DNA of 64,000 nt from Thysanoteuthis rhombus (GCA_963457665.1 OY735222.1:43914043-43978042), one strand, 5' to 3'; numbered from the stretch's first letter, positions 34,880 to 47,740 are shown. Notes: a model not told the origin generated them from the sequence alone. Translations and numbers: made by a program.

Positions 34880-35820
34880 TGGATATCTATGTTCGTATCC
34901 ATACAGATTATTATTAATTACTCTTAAGTAAGTGAAACAAGCGACGGAACTTATTATATGAGCTGATGTACAGAGGGTAGGAAGACAGAACTGTTCAAGA
35001 GGTTAAGGTCACCACACCGAACAGATGTTGCTCGGAGACACTTCCGTTGCGCATACCGAACCCTGCTTCGTTTCACTTACGAGCGAGTTACAACATAATA
35101 GCGTTGGACACACCGGTTTACGTACAATTACCAAATAAAGAAATGTGCAGCCGAGATGGGTTACGTTTGGAAATACCCGATACAGCTAGGGTCATACTGA
35201 GAGTCTCTCATGGCAATGCAGTTAATCCTCCTAAGGAAGAGGCTAATTACTACTCAACGCTCAATAACGCAAGCTGGGGGCTTTTTACCCTTTAATCCCC
35301 CCCCCCAATATCTGTTAACTCGCCTGGCTACAAGCTACAAAAAATGAGTTGCGGTGAGCTGGTTATCACGTTTTTCGTTGTATGGTTTTCCTGTTGCCAA
35401 TGACTTTTTCTGGTCGTTGATATCTTCTTATTGATCATTGCAACAACGATCATTGAGTGAAAGGTACCTTGATCAGATAATTATTGATAAGGTAAGGGTA
35501 AAGATGTGCTTCCTACAAGGTAACCTGACATCTTCCTGTTGCAGTGGATCAACTGTGTCAGACTCACTAGAGGGCTCTACGAAAACACTGTGATCACAGC
35601 TTCTTGCATGTGATAAAGGTTGGTTAAGTAACAGTTAATCAAATTGAAGGTCTGCTTCGATCTGATATAGATGGGTAAATATTGCACACACATACACAGA
35701 CACACTCTATTTCTTTATAATATAATTACCAGCGCTGAGAAACGAATCGAGCAGATTGGATAGTCAATGAACAATGCAATATTCTAGATATATTGCGGTT
35801 ATTTGGGCCTTTGCCTCACC
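34880..35820. other. Unassigned; one hypothetical ORF
   Basis: 35,047-35,295 (+) is an 82-codon frame in a GC-richer patch (LDTPVYVQLPNKEMCSRDGL). It has no recognisable domain and no supporting signals. A C-run lies near 35,297-35,306. Nothing else recognised. Confidence 0.3.
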
Positions 35821-35823
35821 GTT

Positions 35824-35907
35824 GGGCTATTTAGCTCAATGCTTAAGAGTGATGCTACGTTAAATCGGATACCTATCGGTTGCCAGTTCAATTCCTGTAG
35901 CAGCCCA
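35824..35907 (+). mobile_element. tRNA-derived SINE head, type A
   Basis: 84 bp with tRNA-like order: 5' GGGCT and 3' AGCCC can pair as an acceptor stem, 'TTAGCTCAATGCTTAAGAG' is A-box/D-arm-like, and 'GTTGCCAGTTCAATTCC' is B-box-like. T-arm pairing is poor and there is no clear anticodon stem, so it is not a functional tRNA gene. A paralogue sits at 44,961. Confidence 0.65.
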
Positions 35908-35909
35908 TT

Positions 35910-36725
35910 TCCTTTCATCCAAAATTATTCATCTTATACAAAAACAGTGGGTACACACTGAGTTAAAACCAAGAAATTCAGACTGAAATTAAAGGCTTTG
36001 TCTTATCTGAATGCCACCCTATCCGCTAATACAATCGGTATATAATTACATGTATTTGATTTCTGTTTCTCTTCCATATAATAGTGACATAGAAATCTAT
36101 GTTCAAGACGACTGGTGTTTGAGCTGAGCGTTTGAAATAAGGAATCTGTCTTTTCTGAAAGTTATTTGCATCAAAATGTCATCTAACGGACGCCGAACTC
36201 GGTTTACAGATTCCGTTCTTCCGGTTTACCCACAACTAACTGAATTTGCGCATCGTAACAACTTGAAAGAACCACAGCAACCCATTTTTTCTACAGTTCC
36301 TGTCCTTCTCAACTCCATCCTCTGGTCCGTCATTCCAGCTTTATCTACAAATGAATATTTACGATCTAGTCGTATGTGCAGTTAATTCTATAAACATATA
36401 AATCACAAAGTGATTGAATTCTCTTATCTCCTAAGAGCATTCATTAGTTTCCTTTTCCGTTGCGAAAATCTGGTATCATTTCTGTCGATGGCTGCTACAT
36501 TGGTAATTGTGTTTCATAGTAGCGGTTGTTAGTTTTAACAACAGCTTCAAACGCTGAGTGTTGATCGCTTTGTTTGAAATGAAAGTGGTTATTGGATGTC
36601 TCCTTTTTTTACACATTCTTATCTCCCTTGTCGAGTTCCATTTTTTTTTCTACCCAGTTTTTCTATTTGTGTGGTCTTACAATTTTTGATATTTCTAACT
36701 TTTTTTTCTGTCCTCCGTCTTTTTC
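35910..36725. other. No gene supported
   Basis: A 69-codon ORF at 36,176-36,385 (SSNGRRTRFTDSVLPVYPQ) resembles no family I know. The remainder is AT-rich. Confidence 0.4.
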
Positions 36726-36729
36726 GTCG

Positions 36730-37215
36730 TGTTAAAAAATCTGTCAACCAAAACTGTCACTACATATTCTCTCAGTTGCTCAGGCTGGCTGGCTGGCTGA
36801 CTATGTATATATGTATTATTAATCACATGTATAGGCCACACCAACGGAGCTAGAGGGCTGAAAATTTGAACATTTACCTCTCAATATGTTTAGATTGATG
36901 TTTTGTGTGATTTTTTTAAAATCTCCCAAAATACGTTTCTAGAGGTTGGGGATCAATTTGCGATACAAGTTTATGCTTAATCGATCAATCTGCTTGTGTT
37001 CGACGGTATATACGTTTATTTTACTTTTTATTGTTTTTTTTTTAATTCGGACTTTTTTAGAGATCTCTGACCAGCAAAAGGCGAGAGAAGTGAGTCATTC
37101 ATTGATCACCCCTTTTTCCAATCCTTCCATTGATCATCATCAACATAGCATGCTACCAAAAGACATTGGTCACGTGACTGTTTTTATTGAGTGACTAACC
37201 AGACCTGTTCATTAT
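36730..37215 (+). repeat. R2 interspersed repeat, fullest plus copy
   Basis: Starts near 'CTGTCAACCAAAACTGTCA'. It then has a 'GGCTGGCTGGCTGACTATG' expansion, 'GCCACACCAACGGAGC', 'GGGGATCAATTTGCGATAC', 'AATTCGGACTTTTTTAGAG', 'CAGCAAAAGGCGAGAGAAGT' and 'GGTCACGTGACTG', and ends at 'GAGTGACTAACCAGACCTG'. About 485 bp. No ORF, no obvious terminal inverted repeats and no tRNA-like head, so the class is unknown. Confidence 0.8.
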
Positions 37216-37219
37216 TCGT

Positions 37220-37890
37220 TTAGTATTACCATTTTATATCTTTCTAGCTTATCTGTTTGTTTGTTCGTTTGTTTTCCTTTTCCTGCTTAATTTTCGTCGT
37301 TTTTTCTTTCTTTTTAGTTTCCATCCTAATATTCTATTGCTGCCTGTTGACGTTTTTCTTCATCTTTTCGCCGACATCTTAGTTATGTCTGGATCTTACG
37401 TTCCTTTCTTTTTTTCTTTTTTTTCTTTACAGCAGTGATTCTGGACGTAAGTTGCACGCCCTACAAGGGGGTGATTCAAATAAAATGGGGGAAATTTGAC
37501 GTTTAGATATGAAGGCTCAAAATCGAGTTGTAAAAAGAAGGAAACACTGACTTGATGTCAGAAAACGTGAAAACCTACAACTGAAGCTCACTAAATTAGA
37601 GTCTGAAATTAAGATCAATTGTGGTAGATATCAGGTTAGAGGGTCTAGATTACCAAACTTGAAAATTTGAATTTATTTTTAGATGATGATATAAATTCGA
37701 AGTGATATTATCTTAATAAACATTTCTAAAACATGATTTAAAGGATTTTCTGAATTTATTTCCCTTAGATTTAATTTTCTCTCCTTGATTTAAAATCAGT
37801 TATTTTCGTAAATCTCCAAATTCAATCATTAATCGTGAAGAAATCCACAAATATATTTGAATGTCAATAGAATCATTTTTTTTTTAAATG
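37220..37890. other. No gene seen
   Basis: T-rich then mixed sequence. No recognised element. Confidence 0.5.
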
Positions 37891-37959
37891 GGATCGGTTG
37901 GTAGGATGTATTTTCATCGGCAAAATGTTCGCCCTAGTGGAAGAGTCCAGTTTTACAGA

Positions 37960-38410
37960 CAGAAAGAACAAAAAAAATAAGTCTCATTGCTCATTATATA
38001 TATCAATTTTGCATGAGTTGGCAGCTATACTGGGAGATCCAATGAGGATTATACACTCTAACAACGAGCAGCAAGTTTATCTTACTAATCATTGCTATAC
38101 GATGTATACACTGATATTTTTGTATGATTACTTAGCATAGTTTGGTATCAAATGAGGTCAAATGCAGATTGAACTAACTAACAAAGGCCAGCAAGTTCAT
38201 CTTAAGGATCATTGCTATACAGCGTACGTCTGGATCCATTTTTGCATATTATTCATTAACATATAAGTTTTGTATCAGACAATAAGTAGTGGGCAAACCA
38301 ATAAGAATCGAACTTGCTAATAACGAACTGTTGGTTCAGCTCGCTGATTCTTGCTCTAAGACGTGTATCATGGTCAATTTTTTATATGATCTGCTCGTAA
38401 ATCCGGGCAG
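37960..38410 (+). repeat. R4 module, second copy
   Basis: Three tandem units at about 38,005, 38,140 and 38,270, collinear with 16,990-17,475. Shared words include 'AGCTATACTGGGA', 'CATTGCTATACGATGTA', 'ATCAACATA..TTT' and 'CTGATC'. Same orientation as the other copy. Confidence 0.7.
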
Positions 38411-38414
38411 GACA

Positions 38415-39555
38415 TATTTGGATTGAGAGGATTTTTGATGAGGTTGTTTTTTTGTTTCTTGGGGGAAGTAGAGTTATTTTTAGAGAAAAAAATTGAAAGT
38501 ATAAAGCCCCCTACCAGAAATGGTTGAAATAGAGAGAAATAGTGGTAAATAGTTGTTTACTTATGTTACTCACTCTAGAATATCCCCTTTTTTTTATTTA
38601 AAATATAAAATTCCCATATACATCATACATTTTCAGAATCAGTTGCCTTAGAATCAGTATAACAATTTCCAAGTTCAAAATTTCATTTTGGGGGGTGCAT
38701 GTTGACACTTATCTATACACATACAAAATGTGAGCAAAGAATCGGATCGACCGTAACTCATCATTTTTCAATTCCTTGTGCTTTGTCAACATTATAGTCA
38801 AATTGCAGCAAAATCAGGCATGATTGGAACAATGTATCCAAAAGCAAACAAAAGCAATGTTCTTGCCTATAAAATGTACATAAAAATCGGCCATAACTTA
38901 TCACATACCACCTGGTAGAAGTTTCCCGCAAGCCTATGTACAAAATTTCATTGAAATGTATTAGAGAATAACTAGGTTATCTAATTTAGAAAAGGATCCA
39001 ACGGTAACGTACTGAATTATTGTCTCCATCTTTTTTTCGGCCGAGGGTAATACTGATTTTGTTCACCGGAAACTGTGCCATTTTGCAAACTCCCAGACTA
39101 AAGTGTTAAGAGAAGCAAACCAAGAAAAATAACTCTACTCATATTTAAGAGTAGCTTCGTTTTCAACACCAAATTTGTCATGGTGGGGCATAGAGCAAAA
39201 AAAAAAATGTTAAAAACAACTGCTCTATAGCTTTTTCTTTCTTGCTTTCGCTTTTTTTTTGTTTTGTTTTTCTTGTCTCCTTGTGTTTGTTTTTTTTCAG
39301 CTCCTCCATTTCTGTCACGTGACTTCTCCATTATCGTCTGTTTTTTCTTGTCTCTTATAGTCATCAAACTGCTCCTATTTTATTTTCTTATTCTGTTAAG
39401 TAGACTTTGCTTAGTGTTGTGTCTTCTTTTGTAATGTCACTATCAGCAGGTAACGTGCGAACAATTTGTTGTAAGGACTATTCTTGAAATTCGTTAACAC
39501 CGTATGCTGTATTATAAGTACACGTCGTGATGAAAAATACGACTGCGTATAATTC
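38415..39555. other. No gene seen
   Basis: AT-rich sequence. Short minus ORFs (60 and 89 codons) are low-complexity or unrecognised. Confidence 0.5.
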
Positions 39556-39559
39556 TAAT

Positions 39560-39965
39560 TCAAATTAATAACCGTCAAACAAAGCTGTCAATATAGTCAG
39601 CTTAAATTTCTTCAGTTTTTACATGATTCTATCTAAGCAGACTGCACCACTGGGGCTAAACGGCTTTGAATTTACTCCTTATATCTAGAAAAAAACAATT
39701 TTATTTTATTTTTCGAAAATTGCCCCCTCTTGGTGATTCAACTATAAATTTATTCTCTATTGGCCTTTTAGTTTGTGCCTGGCTGTGTTCACTCTTATTT
39801 TTTGAAAATTCGGACTTTTTAGTGACACAACGAAATGCGAGAAAAGTAATTTATCCAAAGATCCCCCTTTTTCCCGATTTTTAATTGATTACCTCGACAC
39901 AGCAATGCTGTCTGGAGAACTTGGTCAAATGAAGGCTTCTTTGAGTGACTAACAAGACCTCTAGC
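39560..39965 (+). repeat. R2 interspersed repeat, diverged plus copy
   Basis: 'ACCGTCAAACAAAGCTGTCA', 'AGACTGCACCACTGGGGC', 'TTAGTTTGTGCCTGGC', 'AAATTCGGACTTTTTAGTG', 'AAATGCGAGAAAAGTAA' and a final 'GAGTGACTAACAAGACCT'. Collinear with 36,730-37,215. Confidence 0.75.
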
Positions 39966-39969
39966 TATT

Positions 39970-40790
39970 CCTTCAGTTTAATTAGACGAAAGAAATTATG
40001 ATACCCGACCGAAAACAATATATGGAGCAATGAAAGTGTTGGTCGATACCTAAATCTAACTTGGCTGGTCATATGCACTGACTCAGTCATACAATATTCA
40101 ATCCATTGTAGATACTGCTCTTTGACACCTCCGTAGTTTCTCAACGAAATCCTTTTTCAAAACGTTACACGTGATCTGCATTTGGATATATACACTGAAA
40201 AATAAAAAGACTTCCTTTGGACCAACATCGCAGAAAAAAAAGCTGTATCTTATGTTTCGAAGAAAATGTAAGATAAAATATGATAAATATTACTTTGAGA
40301 TAAACTAATAATTCTACGCATAACAAGTTAGAGTGTGGTATATTTTTTTTATTTCGGTCTAGGTAACACTTTTTTCAGTGTATAAAGACGGTGGATTGAT
40401 GACATGCAGTCATTTCTTTTTCAATTGTAAAAATTGAAATTATTTATAAATTTAGTGAAGACTTCCCTTACCCAATTTTCACAAGTATGGAAGAAAAATA
40501 AGTTTACAGGTTGGAGCATTAATATAGACGCCTAGAGAATTAAAAGATTTAACAAGATAGGTTTTCAATCCTTCGATCCCAAACCTTATAAAAACAGGGT
40601 TGGAAAAAAGGCAAATACAGATAGGAATACAAATAAGAAAAGGTCGGTGTCTAAAACTTCGGTATTTCTTGAAAAATTCTTTTAAATGATTTTGATAGTA
40701 TGTAAGGAAATTGATAAAATGTAAACATATATAAGAAGAAATCAAGCGAATAATCTGCCTCGGATGGCAAACCCTCGGCAGAGTAAGCTC
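39970..40790. other. No gene seen
   Basis: AT-rich sequence. A 108-codon minus ORF (40,479-40,805) is hydrophobic and compositionally AT-driven. Its N-terminal side overlaps the F2 boundary. Not supported as a gene. Confidence 0.45.
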
Positions 40791-40794
40791 AACC

Positions 40795-41275
40795 TTTAAA
40801 AACACACAACCCTAATAATCCTAAGAAAAAAGTATGCAACCAGTGCATTCTCCCGATAGTCACTTATGGAGCTGAAACATGGAACTTAACCAAGAGACAA
40901 ACTCGCAAAGTGAGAAGCATGCAACGCGCATATGGGAGAATCATGCTCAACCTTACATGAAGTGATCACAAAACAGCAATGTACATGAGGGAGGAAACAG
41001 GAGTCGGAGACATCATAGAATCTACAAGAATACTTAAATGGCAATGGGCCGGTCATGATGCAAAAATGGCAGACAACCAATGGACATCACGAATCACAAC
41101 ATGGATCCCCAGAGATCACTTGCGAAACCAAGGCCAACAAAATACAAGATGAAGAGATTAACTAGACAAATTCAGAAAATACTGGCTTTGCAACGCCCAT
41201 GATAGAGAAATGAGGCGGATTTTGGAGAAGGTCTTCCTCCAACGACAGACGATAAAAGACTGATGATGATGAATC
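40795..41275 (+). mobile_element. F2 non-LTR retrotransposon 3' fragment
   Basis: The plus strand encodes VTYGAETWNLTKRQTRKVRS, MQRAYGRIMLNLT, GVGDIIEST, KWQWAGHD, DNQWTSRITTWIPRDH, FRKYWLCNAHDRE and a terminal VFLQRQTIKD, then GATGATGATGA. It has a few stops and no RT domain. Tail-to-tail with the minus copy at 41,515. Confidence 0.87.
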
Positions 41276-41514
41276 ATTTATCACTCTAACTTTGAAGTAA
41301 TGGAGTATTGAATCTCAAAGTAAAAAAATAAAATAAATGTGAAGAAATCACTGGAACTTAATAGGCAGACGATGCCAGAGAACACATCTTTTTTGTCATT
41401 TTGGGGGGAATGCGACTTGTATGTGTTTTTAAAAGGTAGTTCAGAGTCAAAAAAACAAAACTTGAGCTGATGACCGTTCACATTCTGGCCACGTTCAGGT
41501 CTTTCTGACAACTT

Positions 41515-41890
41515 TCATTATCAACCTCTTGATGTCCATCATTAAACATAGACAATTCAAGATTCTCCAACCTGTCGATCGTGGACGTTGTGGAGTTATC
41601 ACCTTTTGGAATTGTTCAAATTGTCTTTCCGTCTAATATTTCGTATATGATCTCTGGGGATCAAAGTTATGAGTCATTACGTTCTTGCAACATATCAAGC
41701 CTATTGCCAGTTGAAATTTCTCATGGTTTCCATAATATTTCCGACCCCTTACTGTGTTCTCTATCATATTGTGTTGTTTTGTGATCTGTTCATGTGATGT
41801 TGAGAATGATCAACCCTCCCCTATGCATGTTGCATAGTTCTTAGCTTGAGAGCTAATCTTTCGGCAAGTTTCCGTTGATCCTAACTTTCG
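41515..41890 (-). mobile_element. F2 non-LTR retrotransposon 3' fragment
   Basis: The minus strand retains degraded VMFNDGHQ-like end sequence, 'TGATCCCCAGAGATCATATA', 'CAACTGGCAATAGGC' and 'ACAAAACAACACAATATGAT' in F2 order. It is more decayed than its plus-strand neighbour 240 bp away. Confidence 0.75.
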
Positions 41891-41894
41891 TGCT

Positions 41895-43735
41895 GAGCTG
41901 ACGGGTCAACTATTGTTTGCTGGATTCTTTTTTTCGCCACCCATTCGAAAATGCGTGTTAATCGGCTCTATTTACAAGCGTGCGATATCCGTACACTTTT
42001 TTTGCCATATTCAAATGAAAACTACGTTTTCTTTCTCCTTTGATTTTTCTTAGGGCTAATTTTAGAATAGTGATTCTAAAACTGATGAATCTTTCCCCAG
42101 GGGCGAATGAAATTACTTGGGGAATGGATAAAAGTGCATTCGATGAAACCCAAACGGAACATGAAGGTTGAAAGACTCAATTTAAACAGATGTTTATATT
42201 TTTCTAATCTTAAAACAAAGTAATTTCTGTGATAAATATATACAATAAAGGAACAGAATTTTAAAAAAAAACTTTAATTCTATATCCTGAGACCTTTGTT
42301 GACTCAATTTGGGTAAATAGGAAAGATTGTAATTTTGTGTATTAATGTTTTTGTCACTCTCAGTTTCCTTTACAGATTTTTAGGATGTTCAGAAGATGAT
42401 GATAAAAAACACTCAAGAAATGAGAATTTGTATTTTTCGCTCACAATACAAAATGAATTCAAATTATTCACAAAGGATAATGAGAGGAAAATAAGCAAAA
42501 ACAAAAGAATTTAGTCGCAAGTAAATGAGATTTTGTAAATAAAAAAGGACTGAAGAGATTGGAGGACGCTGAAATAGTTGAAGAACCACTGGTTCAAAGT
42601 GGTAAATCACTTGATCGGAAGAAAAAGACTCGCCTTCACACAATCTCTCCTGACGCGTCAGGCTTATCACCATTCAATCGATGGCTGATGAGCATAGAAC
42701 CAGTGTTCCCTCCTGTTCAACAGAGGCACTGCATTGTTTTACTAAAGAATCTAGTGTTACCAATCTATATTCTAGTGGAAACTTGAACATCCAAACATCC
42801 AACTCACTTAACGAAGGCACAATGTGACTCAAAGTTTTCACTGAACCAGATTATTTACCAACTGTCCAAACCCACACCGCCCAGCCTGATGTTCATTTCA
42901 GAACTCAACCATTTGGTCAAACTCGTTGATGAAGTCCTGAAATGCAACGACATCTTGTTTTGTTTTTTTATTATCCAATTTTGCGCCCACCGGTCAAGTT
43001 TGCAATAACAGCACTCCGACATTATCTATGTCTGAAGATCGTATGGAAAAACAAGTCCAGCGTAAAAATGGCGGTTATGGTTACTTCAGTTCAAACTAAA
43101 AATGGTTCGAAGAATTAATCATATCAACCTCACAAACCATGTCAGAATCGTGGGTTTCTGTAATGCAATAGTTAACGAACTACTCGGGGAAACTTTTTCA
43201 ATGATTAGAACATCCTGGGAACCCCTTTAAAAATAACATTCCCTTTCACATATATATATATTTACAAATGTGCGTAAATATTGGATATTGACTCTGCTTA
43301 TAGAATCGGCCGATTGTGTATAAACCAAAAATAGAGAATACACATTCAAATGGGAAAGTCAGAACGAATCCTATTGAGGAAAAATATGACACATGGAGGA
43401 CTAACGACTGAACATAGTCCGTGTCACGTAAATAACCAAGATGTTTTTTTTTATTTAGAAAGCAATTTTTTTTTTCTTATATAAAAAGTACTGATCGTGT
43501 TAGAAAAAAAAAGACACGTGAAAACAATGAAGGAATAGATTATGTATTTAAGAGTTATTTAGTATATTGCAAAATGTCACATTGTTTCACAGAACCCCTG
43601 GAAGACATTTTAAATACTGCTGTAATGAGTCAAAAATATTAGCTAATGCTCCACCAATAAAATCAAATGACTTAGTAATGGATTGAATCATTTCTAGACA
43701 CCATCATCCTTGAGTCTTACTCTGATCTTATTGAT
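41895..43735. other. No gene supported
   Basis: 1.8 kb of AT-rich sequence. The ORF at 42,559-42,786 (+, 75 codons, SLDRKKKTRLHTISPDASGL) has no recognisable domain and is partly mirrored by a minus ORF. Nothing else seen. Confidence 0.4.
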
Positions 43736-43739
43736 AACT

Positions 43740-43935
43740 TCTAAATTCACCGGATTTTAAGGTGTTCCTAGATGTATTTTTTAACTGTGTTTTAGATGTT
43801 CCCTATTAGAAATCGTCAGTGATGTCATAAATAGAATTTGTTCTGACCGTATTCATTTTTCGAAGGATTTTTCTTTACATGAGTCCAAATTTTAATGCTA
43901 CGGTTGTTCAATTATTGACTTTGATGGCGAATCTT
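43740..43935 (-). repeat. R3 interspersed repeat, minus copy
   Basis: On plus: 'TTCCTAGATGTATTTTTTAA', 'TTTAGATGTTCC', 'GTCATAAATAGAATTTGTTC', 'TGACCGTATTCATTTTTCG'. This matches the order at 900-1,000 (a similar 'CATAAATAGAATCGATTCTG'). Confidence 0.55.
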
Positions 43936-44019
43936 TTTTTTTCTTTTTTGTTGTCCAGGTTATCGCTGGTGGGTTTTTGTCTGTCTTTTCTCCATTTCCT
44001 GACCATTTCATCTCCTTTT

Positions 44020-44345
44020 TCCATATTAAGAAACCGTCAACCAAAACCGTCAGCATAGGTTTCCACAGTTTTCAAGTTGATCTGGCTGGTTATGTATATA
44101 CCTCGCGAGCAGATTGCACCAATGGAACACCAGGGCTGATAATTTTAACTTTTACTCCGTTTTTTTCTACTGCTTGTTTTCAGAAAGTTTTTTCCTAGTG
44201 ATCACTGCCCAACAAAAGCCGGATGGAGTAAATTATTCACTTATCACTCCTTTCCCCAATTTTTTTCAATTGATCACCCCCAACACCGTTGACGTTGGTC
44301 GAATGACGGTTTCTATGAAGTGAATAACCAGACCTGGGGATTGAT
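44020..44345 (+). repeat. R2 interspersed repeat, plus copy with internal deletion
   Basis: Begins 'ACCGTCAACCAAAACCGTCA' and ends 'GTGAATAACCAGACCTG'. The central 'GGGGATTCAATTTACGATA' block is missing compared with 36,730-37,215, making the copy about 325 bp. Confidence 0.78.
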
Positions 44346-44644
44346 CCCTTTCGGTTCTGTTTGTGCTTGCTTTTGTTTTCTTGTTTGATTTTTCTCTTCT
44401 TTTTGTTTTCATTTTGCTTCCTTTTTCATGCAGAACTAATTCTTCCCGATACTTCAATCGGACCAGATCTCTACCATTTCTCAGGAATTAATTTCCTCTG
44501 AGACCGGAATTTTCGTCGATTGAATTCATGGATCTCAATCTGGTGCCCGTCCGCTGGTAATCGGGATATTCTGGCGAGAGATACCATGTGGAGAGATCAG
44601 ACCATCTCCATGGACATCACGCAGGGAACGACCCAGATATCACT

Positions 44645-44955
44645 TTCTGACTGATTTCTACGTATCGTCAGCAGTAGCATACACATTCCCAAAGATTCGT
44701 CAAACACCTCTATCGTGGGCGTCGCAGAGCCAATATTTTCTGACTTTGCCTAGTTCGTCACGCCATCTCATATTTTGCCAGCTGTGTTTTTGCATATGAT
44801 CTCTAGGGATCCATGTTGTGAGTCGTGATGTCCACCAATTGTCTGACATTCTTGCAACATGGCCAGACCATTGCCATTTGAGTTTTCCTATGTTTTCTAT
44901 ATATCTCTGACCCGTGTCTTTCCTCTGATATTTTGTGCTGTCTCATGATCTCAGT
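44645..44955 (-). mobile_element. F2 non-LTR retrotransposon 3' fragment
   Basis: The minus strand has end-to-middle F2 words: 'GACGCCCACGATAGAGG' (DAHDR), 'GATGGCGTGACGAACTAGGC' (WRDEL), 'GGATCCCTAGAGATCATATG', 'GGTCTGGCCATGTTGCAAG' (GHVAR), then 'ATGAGACAGCACAAAATATC'. A type A SINE head begins within a few bases of its right end. Confidence 0.78.
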
Positions 44956-44960
44956 TATTC

Positions 44961-45046
44961 GGGCTCAATTTAGCTCAATTGTAAGAGCATCGCTACGTTA
45001 AAGTGGCTACCAAGTCGGTAGTGGGTTTGATCGTGGCAATAGCCCC
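44961..45046 (+). mobile_element. tRNA-derived SINE head, type A, second copy
   Basis: GGGCT..AGCCC ends can pair. 'TTAGCTCAATTGTAAGAGC' is the A-box region and 'GTAGTGGGTTTGATCGTGGC' holds the B-box. It shares 'GCTACGTTAAA' and the general layout with 35,824-35,907. It could be a tRNA pseudogene, but the two related copies favour a SINE. Confidence 0.65.
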
Positions 45047-45214
45047 ATTTTCTTTTTTTTTTTGTTTATTCTATTTACGTGATCTAAATTGAGTGATATA
45101 TTAACCGTGCAATGACCGAAATCATTTCAAATGAATTTTCATAAGCTATCATGTAATTCATAATTCATTCTGTCAGATCACACATATCCATATATCTATA
45201 TATATATATATATA

Positions 45215-45629
<415 letters not shown>

Positions 45630-45754
45630 GATTGTGACAAGATAAAAAAAATTCAAGTTCAGAATTTGATTTTCTATTCAATCAAATACATTTGTTTTTT
45701 AAATGGTGCCTATCGTGTTTTGGAACCAAACTCTTCACATAGAGAGATACACGA

Positions 45755-46150
45755 CATCACAGTATATCAGAGGAAGATGTATCTTCTTGCAAGTCAACTA
45801 CAGACCTGAAACACGGAACCTAAACAAAAGTTTTGTTCTCAAACCAAGAGCCATACAACATACACATAATACGATGATGTTTCGCATCACATCAAGAGAA
45901 CACAAGACATGACGTTATATAATAGACCAGAGATATCGAAGGATCCATTAGAAAGCTGAAATAGCAATGGGCAGGCTATGTTGCAAAAATGTCTGACAAC
46001 CCCTGGACATCGCGACTCACAACATAGATCAAAAGAAATCATATACGGAGTTGCAACTGACAGAAAATGAGATGGTGTGACGACTTGAACAGGTTCTGGG
46101 AATATCGACGCTGCCACGCACGCACGCAATCATGATATCTTGCTCATAAT
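45755..46150 (+). mobile_element. F2 non-LTR retrotransposon 3' fragment, strongly decayed
   Basis: The plus strand keeps 'CAGACCTGAAACACGGAACC' (ETWNL), 'AGAGCCATACAACATACACA', 'ACAAGACATGACGTTATATA', 'AGCAATGGGCAGGCTATGTT' (QWAGYV), 'GACAACCCCTGGACATCGCG' and 'GAACAGGTTCTGGGAATA' (RFWEY) in F2 order. The terminal VQRRTL is not recognisable. Confidence 0.72.
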
Positions 46151-47740
46151 GATGTCGATGATATTTTGGCTCTAACATTTCTTTCAAACGATCCAACTGG
46201 AATAATACAAAATAACTCTAGAGGTGCTAGACAGAAATATAACGATCAATCAATTATGACTGCCAGAACCACAAAGTTTACTGCAATTGTGAGAAATTCA
46301 AGAAGGGAAACTAGAAAATATATACAGTAAATTGTATAAGTCTTCCATAATTTCTTCATTCTAAGAATGCTCAATACTTGATACTGAGCCAATATGTCAA
46401 TAATGCAAAGAAATTGTCTATGACAGCGGTTACTACTGTATCACAATTCAAGATTATAAAATACACTGAGGACTCAGCGTTGCAGTTTCTTTGTTGGGCT
46501 CATCAGTTGTTCATCATGTAACCAGATTTATTAACATGGCTCCTAAGCAGAGTTGATCAAACACCACCTCCCCCTCAGCTAAAATGTTAATGTGCAGCTT
46601 TATTTTTGTGGATGTGTTGTACTACGTGTAGTTTATTCTGTATGAGATATATATGAGAACAATGATAAACATACAAAGAGGGCATGTATGTGTATTTATG
46701 TATTATGTAGTTCTTTGTTCAAAGAAAGCGTTTGATACCATCGTTAGAGCTATTATGAAATGTTTAAAGATTCTTCCAATGCTTCATTACAGCTTGTACA
46801 TTCTCTTTCCCTTAAAAGAGATTTGATATTAGAATATACCCGTAAAAAGTGACGGTCTTGCTCATGTATGGATAGGCACTATGGAGTCAATCTCTATTTA
46901 TTGGGAAATAATACAACCATTATAAATTTAAGTCTCAACTCGACTTGAGCGGTTTTAATGTGTGATCAGACATAAGTTCGTAATAGTGTCTTTGACGTAA
47001 TCTCTATTGTTATGCTATAATATGAAGGTGAATTGACCAATGAGATGTGAGAACACAAACAAAAGGAATTTGCATATATGACTTTGTATAACTAGGAAAT
47101 ATGTGTACGTATGTGTTAAGGTTTACAGATTCTGCTGTATGAAGCTGGTCTGATAAGAAAGACAGACAAGCTTCTGGTCATACCTGAGGTGTTTACTAAA
47201 CTAAAACTAAGCAAATCAAGATTTTTTTTTATTCAATTTTCTTCTTACATTCTTTGCATTTATTTCAATTTCATCTTTAGAATTCATATAATATTACATA
47301 AAAGGTGAATAAAATCTACTATTTATATTAAATCGATTTTCAACCAGAAACCATTTTAAATAATCTTAAGTACTATTTACCTCCATGAAGCACTTTGAAT
47401 TACATATTTTCAATTCGAATGTTAGGATGCCTATCATAAAAGAATTAACATTCAGGAAAAAAAAAGTTCAAATCGAATCTCTGTTGTTACTTTTTATACA
47501 TACTGATAGTAATCGTCATAACCACGATTTTTACTCAAATTTCGTCACTTTTCTTAAATTTATCCGCTGTTAATAAAACTCAAAGTTTTAATGAGAAATT
47601 TTTATTCGTATTCACTCTCGTCTTTAAGTTTGTTGACAGGAGATTAAACAGTAAACTGAAGTGAACGATCTTCAAGAAGAGTTGACCTTTTACTTCAAAA
47701 CAAACATCTAATTAATCTTCAATTTTTATCAACACAAGCG
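46151..47740. other. No gene seen
   Basis: 1.6 kb of AT-rich sequence with few repeats. The only ORF over 60 codons (47,385-47,573, +) has no recognised domain. Confidence 0.5.

Noticed and set aside
35824-35907. Functional tRNA gene
   Set aside because: Acceptor ends pair, but T-arm pairing fails and no anticodon arm is evident; a related degenerate copy exists at 44,961.
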